Source of the DNA: JASHUC01 sp963849095
Lineage (GTDB): Bacteria > Pseudomonadota > Gammaproteobacteria > Steroidobacterales > Steroidobacteraceae
Length of the DNA: 64,000 bases
NCBI GenBank assembly: GCA_963849095.1
Contig: CAWKGA010000009.1
Span: 496,001-560,000, forward strand
Reading direction: 5' to 3'
Position numbers and translations under genes: made by a program. The notes under the pieces are model-generated. The model saw only the letters and a list, made by a program, of their open reading frames with translations, had not been told where the DNA came from and did no database searches. Below, in pieces: positions 58,590 through 64,000 of the stretch (positions are counted from its first letter, which is position 1; each line of letters begins with the position of its first letter).

Positions 58590-59743
58590 CGCCGCTCGGT
58601 CCTGATTGCTTCGACAACCGTCAGGCGCGCCGCGCGCCGGGCCGGAAACCAACCGACCAGGCACCCGCTCACCACCATCAGCGTCACACCGATAGCGAGC
58701 TGTGTGCTCGACAGCTCGATGTCTCCGATCCGCCTCTGGGCCACGTGAATGAGCGAAAAGGCCGCCAGCAGGCCGAGGCTACCTCCCGCGAGCAGCAACA
58801 CGTTGGCCTCCGTCATCACGAGCCACCAGATCCGCATCGGTCCGAAGCCGAGGGCCTTCAACGTGCCGAATTCACGGGTACGCTCGCGGAAGCTCTGCGT
58901 CAAACTGTTGCCCGTCGCAAGCAGCATCGTCAGGAAGACCGCCGCGAGGATCAGATAAGCGATGAAAGTGATGTTGCCGATCCGCCTGAAATAGTCGCGC
59001 TGCACACCGTCCTGGGTGCCCGACAAGGTTTCGGCGCCCGAGTTCATGAAGAGCTGATCCACCGAGTGAGCAAACCGGGATGGGTCCACGCCGTCGGCCA
59101 GGATCGCGACCATGAAATCGATGGTGCTCCGGTCGGTGGCTCGACTCTCGTCCAGGTACGTGTAGTGCAAGAAGAACTGGTTGTGTCCCTCGGCGGGGTC
59201 GCGGTAGTGCCAGATGCCGCGGATCGTAAAGGTGAAGACGTGCGTGCCGTCCAGCTTGGTGATGCCGGGCATCGTGATTGGTACGACGTCGCCGAGCTTC
59301 CAGCCGTACTTCTGCGCGAGGGACTCATTTGCGAGCGCGCCCTGGCGGTCCGCGCGATAGGCGCGCACCTGCTGCAAGTCCCAGATAAAGCGGCCCGTCG
59401 GATCCGGCGCTTGGGGGAACTCCTCGTTTATGGCCAGGGGGTTCAGCGGGTTCTTCGGATCCTGGTAGTATCCGCCCCGCTCCACCGCATAATCCACCTC
59501 GCCGTTTCTGAGTCCGGGAAGGCGGCGGACCTGCTCCACGTAGCTCAACGGGAGCGTGTCGGTGTACTTCGGGTCGATGAAGATGCGCACGTTGTCGGAG
59601 AACCGGTATCCCCCGCGGAAGAAGATACCTACCGCGGACAACGCGCCGAACAGCATGAACGCGCTGATGATCGACACCGCCAGGAACAGCAGCCGCATCT
59701 TGTCGCGGGCGATGTTCGCCAGGATAAACCCCAGGTATTTCAC
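58586..59743 (-). CDS. MacB/FtsX-type ABC transporter permease (first of a pair)
   Basis: 385 residues. Topology is one N-terminal helix (LLFLAVSIISAFMLFGALSAV), a large periplasmic domain (about 45-260) and three C-terminal helices, with the coupling region SFRERTREFGTLKALGF and WFPARRAARLTVVEAIR. The pair could form a heterodimeric permease for lipid, lipoprotein or drug export. In typical operons an ATP-binding gene precedes; here 360 bp without a gene lie upstream. Confidence 0.87.
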   Translation of the reverse strand: MKYLGFILANIARDKMRLLFLAVSIISAFMLFGALSAVGIFFRGGYRFSDNVRIFIDPKYTDTLPLSYVEQVRRLPGLRNGEVDYAVERGGYYQDPKNPLNPLAINEEFPQAPDPTGRFIWDLQQVRAYRADRQGALANESLAQKYGWKLGDVVPITMPGITKLDGTHVFTFTIRGIWHYRDPAEGHNQFFLHYTYLDESRATDRSTIDFMVAILADGVDPSRFAHSVDQLFMNSGAETLSGTQDGVQRDYFRRIGNITFIAYLILAAVFLTMLLATGNSLTQSFRERTREFGTLKALGFGPMRIWWLVMTEANVLLLAGGSLGLLAAFSLIHVAQRRIGDIELSSTQLAIGVTLMVVSGCLVGWFPARRAARLTVVEAIRTERR

Positions 59744-60103
59744 CGGGCCCCCCTTTTCTGCGCCTGCCGCCCGCCGGGACGGCGGGCCGCCCCGTAGTCT
59801 TGCTCCGATCAGATCTTAAGATAGCTGCGAGCGCCTTAAGTTGCAGACTCGGGGGGCATATCGAAATTTCTTTTTTTGATGCTTCGGCGGTCTTGGACTC
59901 TGGGCGAACGGCGGCTGAAGGATAGCTGGCACATCGTCACGAAGCGACTATATTCCGCAAATGGATCGCGATTCCGAGCCGGAGTGAGTGGCCGGCCTCA
60001 ACTCAGGTAACGAGCTTGGATTGGCACTTGGTCCATGACGGCGAAATTCGCTAGCGATTCGTGTCCCTAGGAAACGACTCGAATTCAGGCCCACAACAAA
60101 GTG
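59744..60103. other. 360-bp divergent intergenic region
   Basis: No gene was seen. It contains a GC hairpin (GCCCGCC/GGCGGGC near 59768-59790), an AT-rich stretch with a 7-T run near 59870, and two CTTAAG sites near 59815-59840. It must hold the promoters of the permease pair and the DUF4105 gene, but no clear hexamers were identified. Confidence 0.4.
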
Positions 60104-61363
60104 ATGTCACCCTATCGACGCAGGTCTCCGCGAATTGGATCCTGTCTCTGCGCCCTGTTGCTCGGGCTCGGCTCCGCCCTTGCCGCGCACGCCGGTGTCG
60201 TCGACACGCCAAGCGAGGATCTCGAGGTATCACTGATCACTTATGGACCCGGCGCGATCTACTGGGAACGCTTCGGGCATGACGCGATCCAGATCCGAGA
60301 CCGCGTCTCAGGTGAGTCCGTGGACTTCAATTACGGCGTGTTCGATTTCGAGGAGAGGGGCTTCATGTGGAACTTTGCACGTGGGCTCATGCACTACATG
60401 ATCGACGCCGAGCGCAGCGACATGGACGAGCAAGACTACATCGCCGAGGGCCGCTCGGTCGTCGCTCAGCGGCTCGCCCTGACTGCCGCGCAGGCGGCGA
60501 GCCTGCGGGCGTTCCTTCTCTGGAACCTACGACCCGGAAACGCCGTCTACAATTACGACTATCTCACGAACAATTGCGCGACACGCGTGCGCGATGCGCT
60601 GAACGCAACGCTTGGGGGCGCGCTGCGACGGGTGATGGTCGCGCGTCCTGCGCCGATGACCTATCGCGAGCAGATCGATCGCCTCATGAGCGCCCAGCCG
60701 TGGTTGATGCTCGCGATGGACTTTGCGCTAGGCCCCTCCGCCGACCGCGCCCTGAACGAGTGGCAGGAAAGCTTTCTGCCTTTCGTGCTCGCAAGCGAAG
60801 TGCGTCGCTTGCGCATCCCCGACGGCCGCGGCGGCTCCGGATCGCTGGTCCTGAGCGAGCACCAGATTGCGGCGAATCGTCTGACGCCGCCACCGGAGTC
60901 GCCGCCGAACCTCGACGTGCCACTCGGTCTTGCGGGTCTCCTGCTCGCGGGTGTGATGTTCGCGTCGCGACGGCAGCTACCCGCGCTGCATGTCTCGCTC
61001 GCTACTACGTACCTCATCATCGCTGGCGTCGCAGGCACGCTGCTGCTCGGGGCGTGGACGCTCACGATGCATCGCGCGGCGTGGGGGAATGCGAACGTGC
61101 TCGTGTTCAATCCACTTGCCTTCGCCATGCTGCCGAGCGTATGGAGGACGCGGCATGGAGCGGGCGGCACGCAGCTCGCGCGTGCCCTCGTCGCGTTGCA
61201 GCTCGGTGCGGCGGTGCTGGCCGTACTGCTGCACGTCCTGCCCGGTACGGCGCAACAAAACCTGCCCTGGCTGCTTTTCGCAATCCCGGTGTGGCTGGCC
61301 GTTGCTGACGGACTGCGCGCGCGCGAGGCAAAAGTATGCAGAATAGAGCTTCCCGTACGGTAG
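60104..61363 (+). CDS. DUF4105 (Lnb N-terminal-like) membrane-anchored periplasmic protein
   Basis: 419 residues from the ATG at 60104 (a GTG three bases earlier is in frame). A signal peptide (GSCLCALLLGLGSALAAHAG) precedes a DUF4105 domain with the conserved TYGPGAIYWERFGHDAI, FNYGVFDFEERGFMWNF and YLTNNCATRVRDAL. Its His, Cys and Asn/Asp residues suggest a papain/NlpC-like active site, which is an inference. The C-terminal third has four to five membrane helices. Function is unknown. Confidence 0.8.
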   Translation: MSPYRRRSPRIGSCLCALLLGLGSALAAHAGVVDTPSEDLEVSLITYGPGAIYWERFGHDAIQIRDRVSGESVDFNYGVFDFEERGFMWNFARGLMHYMIDAERSDMDEQDYIAEGRSVVAQRLALTAAQAASLRAFLLWNLRPGNAVYNYDYLTNNCATRVRDALNATLGGALRRVMVARPAPMTYREQIDRLMSAQPWLMLAMDFALGPSADRALNEWQESFLPFVLASEVRRLRIPDGRGGSGSLVLSEHQIAANRLTPPPESPPNLDVPLGLAGLLLAGVMFASRRQLPALHVSLATTYLIIAGVAGTLLLGAWTLTMHRAAWGNANVLVFNPLAFAMLPSVWRTRHGAGGTQLARALVALQLGAAVLAVLLHVLPGTAQQNLPWLLFAIPVWLAVADGLRAREAKVCRIELPVR

Positions 61364-61391
61364 CGGACAGCTGCCAGACCTCATAACGCAC

Positions 61392-61919
61392 ATGGGGGCG
61401 CAGATGGTGGAACAGGCGGTAAAACCCACCAGACCGGTCCCTGCGATGATCGGCACGGGCTTTGGAGGTCTGTGGGCGGTGATCGGGGCCGTGGCTCTGC
61501 CACGGTCCTGGACACCTTGGGCGATCGGCGCTGCAGTCGCTATCGCTCTGATCCTGATCGGACGACTGTTGTTGTCCGCTGCACCGGAGAGCGGCGGTTT
61601 GTTCCGCCGGAATGCCTATCGCGTCGCGGTAATCGCGGAGGTCGTGGCGTTGGCGGCCGCCGGGTACCTTCTGCCGCGATACCGGCTCGCAGCCTACTTT
61701 ATACCCGCAATAGGCATCATCGTGGGGCTCCACTTCATCGGGCTATGGCGCGCGTCCGGCAAGACGACATTTCTCTGGATCGCCGGCACCATGTGTGCCG
61801 TATCCGCTGCCTCCATTGCCTTACCCGTTGCCCCCGCCGGCTTCTTCAATGCGCGGATGCTGTTCGCGAGCTACGGCAATGCGCTGATCCTGTGGGTGGG
61901 CGCCGCGCGCCGAAAGTGA
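61392..61919 (+). CDS. Small integral membrane protein, unknown function
   Basis: 175 residues (an in-frame ATG at 61404 is an alternative start). Five hydrophobic segments are visible (PAMIGTGFGGLWAVIGAVAL; WAIGAAVAIALILIGRLLL; AVIAEVVALAAAGYLL; FIPAIGIIVGLHFIGLW; TFLWIAGTMCAVSAASIAL). I recognise no catalytic motif. It starts 28 bp after the DUF4105 gene and may share its transcript. Confidence 0.7.
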   Translation: MGAQMVEQAVKPTRPVPAMIGTGFGGLWAVIGAVALPRSWTPWAIGAAVAIALILIGRLLLSAAPESGGLFRRNAYRVAVIAEVVALAAAGYLLPRYRLAAYFIPAIGIIVGLHFIGLWRASGKTTFLWIAGTMCAVSAASIALPVAPAGFFNARMLFASYGNALILWVGAARRK

Positions 61920-62066
61920 GCCGACCGACCCGGCGATGGGGGCGGTACTCATCTCGGCAACGCGGGCGGCGGCGGCATGAACGCGGAGCTTCTGTCCGGC
62001 CTTCGGCCCGTAAGACAGCGCTGCGGCTTCGCCGCGATGCGAGAGGCCTCGATGGCTACAGACGAG

Positions 62067-63353
62067 TCACCGCTGCCGTGTTTCAGCCTGCTTTGGTGGG
62101 TATCGAAAGCCTTCGTACACGAATGCGCGGGAGATCTTCTCGCAGTCCTGTTCGGGCACGCCTTCACGACGCGCAACGGCGTACCACCTTGCACGCACAC
62201 GCTCCTCCATTTCATCGATGACGCGCGCAGCTTCTTCGCGCTCGAGTAGAAACCGCGGCGCCTGCGAGATGAGATTTTCAGCGTTCGCATGGCGGCCGTA
62301 ATCGCCGATCGTGAGTGCCAGATCGCGACGCTCGATGCTGATCTGTGGAAAGGGCATCAAATCGTAGGCGGGTGAGAGCCGAAAGTCCTGGTTCGGTGCA
62401 ATGACGGCGTGGTTGCGCGGATGATCATCGGTGTTTGAGATGAGCGCATTGAAGGTCATGCGCCGGAAAAGCTCCGATGCGTCCGCCTTCGGTTCTCGAC
62501 TCACCCGGCGCAGCTCCTCAGCGAGCAGAACATAGGACCAACGCTCGCGATCCTGATGTGAGTCGCCGGTACGAAGGAGCGTGAGCGCAGAGAGCATGCG
62601 TGCGCGCCGATAGGCGCTATCCTCGGTGGGCGTCCGATCGAAGCGCTTCACTAGAAGCACATCGCGGCCACCGATCCGAGTGAGGCGACTTTCCGCACTC
62701 GAGACACCGCATTCGCGTGCGAGCACCAGCATCGCGTGTTCGACCCGCGCATGGTTGAACGGATCATCCTGGCGGTTGAACTTGGCCACCCACAGCTGAC
62801 CCTCGTCTTCGACCACGGCCTTGGGGCGCGCGCCGCCCATGGACGTACCGAGCAGCCGGAAGTCCTCCACCTGCTTGATCTCGGCCGCATGCGCATCCGA
62901 GCTTTCCTCGGCAATGAACCGATCGGCAAGTGTTTGCAGGCGCTCGAGGTCCAAAGTGCGGTGGTACGTGCTTGACGGGGCAGGAGGCTCGCGCCCAATC
63001 CCAAAGCCAATGGCGCCGGCGCGGTCATCAGGGGAGTGCAGCAGATAGTCGAGTTCGCCAAGCCCAGTAACGCCCGCGTGCTTTTCAATCACCCGCCGGC
63101 CCCAGTAGTCCGGCCCGGCATCGCGAAGCGCACCGAACATGCCCCTGAGGCGCATCGTCTGGTAGGTGCGATCCGAGAGCGGAAGGTCAATCGGGTCGAT
63201 GGGCACGGCATCGCTGCGTTTGAGATAGCTGCGCCCGTAGACGAAGCGGCCGAAGGAAACACCAGCTCGGTCGGTCGCAAGCACGAACCGGCCCGCGGTG
63301 ACGAACTCGGTCGCCCCGGGGGGCATGAGATAGACGAAAACCTCAGAAGTCAT
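62067..63353 (-). CDS. HipA-like Ser/Thr kinase toxin (module 2)
   Basis: 428 residues from the ATG at 63353, overlapping the hipB stop by 11 bases. It has the N-terminal HipA subdomain (FGRFVYGRSYLKRSDAVPID; MRLRGMFGALRDAGPDYWGRR), the phosphorylation loop GTSMGGARPK (about 170), the ATP Lys in LWVAKFN, the catalytic Asp in ISNTDDHPRNHAVI (about 307) and LSPAYDLMP. All key residues are kept. It differs clearly from module 1 and is a separate acquisition or an old paralogue. Confidence 0.9.
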   Translation of the reverse strand: MTSEVFVYLMPPGATEFVTAGRFVLATDRAGVSFGRFVYGRSYLKRSDAVPIDPIDLPLSDRTYQTMRLRGMFGALRDAGPDYWGRRVIEKHAGVTGLGELDYLLHSPDDRAGAIGFGIGREPPAPSSTYHRTLDLERLQTLADRFIAEESSDAHAAEIKQVEDFRLLGTSMGGARPKAVVEDEGQLWVAKFNRQDDPFNHARVEHAMLVLARECGVSSAESRLTRIGGRDVLLVKRFDRTPTEDSAYRRARMLSALTLLRTGDSHQDRERWSYVLLAEELRRVSREPKADASELFRRMTFNALISNTDDHPRNHAVIAPNQDFRLSPAYDLMPFPQISIERRDLALTIGDYGRHANAENLISQAPRFLLEREEAARVIDEMEERVRARWYAVARREGVPEQDCEKISRAFVYEGFRYPPKQAETRQR

Positions 63354-63684
63354 TATCGAGTGCGCCCTTGCCGGTCGGATAGGCATGCACGCGCGCTCGC
63401 GCAGCTCGCTGTACGAGGGGATCGCGCGCAGGATCGGCGAGCTCATGGACTTGACCGAGGAGGTCGTAGGCCCAGAGGAGGGAGAGATAGACGCCGATGG
63501 CGGTGCCGGGCTTGCCGGCTTCGGCGGCGGCGACGGTCCGATAACCTACACCGATCTTTGCAGCGGCCTGCTCGATCGAGAGATTGCGAGCCAAGCGTGC
63601 GGTGCGCAGGTTGGCTCCGAGGGTCTTGAGCGACTGCTCGACCTCAAAGGGGGGCGCCGTCGTGAGAGCGTTTCGCTTGGACAT
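63343..63684 (-). CDS. HipB-like XRE antitoxin/repressor (module 2)
   Basis: 113 residues with a Cro/C1-type helix-turn-helix (LGANLRTARLARNLSIEQAA; KIGVGYRTVAAAEAGKPG). It precedes and overlaps hipA. The turn segment GVGYRTVAAAE is diverged, but the fold is recognisable. An inverted repeat lies just upstream. Confidence 0.85.
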   Translation of the reverse strand: MSKRNALTTAPPFEVEQSLKTLGANLRTARLARNLSIEQAAAKIGVGYRTVAAAEAGKPGTAIGVYLSLLWAYDLLGQVHELADPARDPLVQRAARARVHAYPTGKGALDNDF

Positions 63685-63695
63685 ATGCTTGAGCT

Positions 63696-63732
63696 TTAAA
63701 AGGCTGATAATCGCGTATTCTCGGCCTTTTAA
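63696..63732. promoter_or_regulatory. Inverted-repeat operator candidate of hipBA module 2
   Basis: TTAAAAGGC (63696-63704) and GCCTTTTAA (63724-63732) are perfect inverse complements with a 19-bp spacer, starting 12 bp before the hipB ATG. A further CTTTTAA half-site occurs near 63802. The spacing differs from module 1, so each repressor probably sees its own site. Confidence 0.55.
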
Positions 63733-63951
63733 TGGTAACGCTGCGGATCGCCAATGTCCAGCTGATCTACCTTAAATAGCGTAAAAGTGACGTTTTCAAA
63801 TCTTTTAAGGGTGTTTTCGTTCCCATGCCCCCCGCAGCGAACTCTGGGAGCCTATCGGCAACCGACTGGCGTTCGACCGCGGACCACCGCCGCGAAATGG
63901 AACGGCTTTCCGGCAGCAGCCAGGGCCCATCTCCTCGAGGTCCGCGGCCAA

Positions 63952-64000
63952 TCACTCGACTGTCACGGACTTGGCGAGATTTCTGGGCTGGTCGATCTCC
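63952..64000 (-). CDS. glmS: 3' end of a second glmS (truncated by window edge)
   Basis: Read on the minus strand, the last codons before TGA at 63954-63952 give EIDQPRNLAKSVTVE, matching the C-terminus of the glmS at 51616-53451 except for the first residues. Codon choice differs at many positions, so it is a diverged paralogue or transferred copy, not a recent duplicate. The rest of the gene lies outside the window. It converges on the first glmS. Confidence 0.8.
   Translation of the reverse strand, partial: EIDQPRNLAKSVTVE

Noticed and set aside
61977..62249. A 90-codon plus-strand frame overlapping the end of hipA module 2.
   Set aside because: No ribosome binding site or homology that I recognise; most of it lies antisense to hipA.
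53452..64000. A complete Tn7-like element between the glmS genes.
   Set aside because: No tnsABCDE-like genes and no TGTGGGCGGA-type ends were seen; only the glmS remnants suggest site-specific history.

Overview
The window is a high-GC chromosome segment carrying the standard gammaproteobacterial block rsmG-parA-parB-atpIBEFHAGDC-glmU/glmS. Together with an envC-ctpA pair, tatABC, hldE/gmhB and prpBCD, this points to a Gammaproteobacterium. A Xanthomonadales/Steroidobacterales/Nevskiales-like lineage fits but cannot be fixed from the sequence. No rRNA, tRNA, CRISPR array, transposase or integrase was seen.

Layout. 0-12.3 kb: the 3' part of envC, ctpA, a DedA protein, a very large hybrid histidine kinase followed by a REC-GGDEF diguanylate cyclase, an SRPBCC protein, a ClC channel (frame-disrupted), radC, xth and a beta carbonic anhydrase. 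12.3-22.9 kb: a nitrate-assimilation locus. On the minus strand lie nasT and a NarK transporter fused in frame to HemD. On the plus strand lie nirB, a NirD::FAD-oxidoreductase fusion, the molybdenum nitrate reductase nasC and a globin. The intergenic region between the two arms holds two NtrC-like sites, one sigma-54 promoter match facing each way, and a nirB leader with hairpins and an intrinsic terminator. 22.9-33.3 kb: tatABC, dtd, a di-haem cytochrome c, an S9-peptidase homologue without its catalytic Ser and His, an MBL-fold protein, and a LytS-LytR-NatA-NatB operon. 33.5-49.4 kb: prpBCD running directly into rsmG-parAB, the complete F-type ATP synthase operon, a C13 peptidase and glmU. 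49.4-53.5 kb: hldE, gmhB and glmS.

53.5-64 kb is the accessory part. It holds an M3 peptidase, two separate hipBA modules each with an inverted-repeat operator candidate, a pair of FtsX/MacB-type permeases without an ATPase, a DUF4105 protein and a small membrane protein. It lies between glmS and the 3' end of a second, convergent glmS that enters at the right edge. A 96-bp decayed glmS fragment sits in its middle. GlmS ends are known insertion targets (attTn7), but no Tn7 genes or ends were seen.

Eleven apparent single-base insertions, all in the +1 sense, break otherwise well-conserved reading frames: eight in nirB, one in the NirD fusion, one in the ClC channel and one in LytS. Clustered base-calling error, recent decay and recoding cannot be separated from sequence alone. 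All functions are inferred from motifs and remembered family features; no searches were run.
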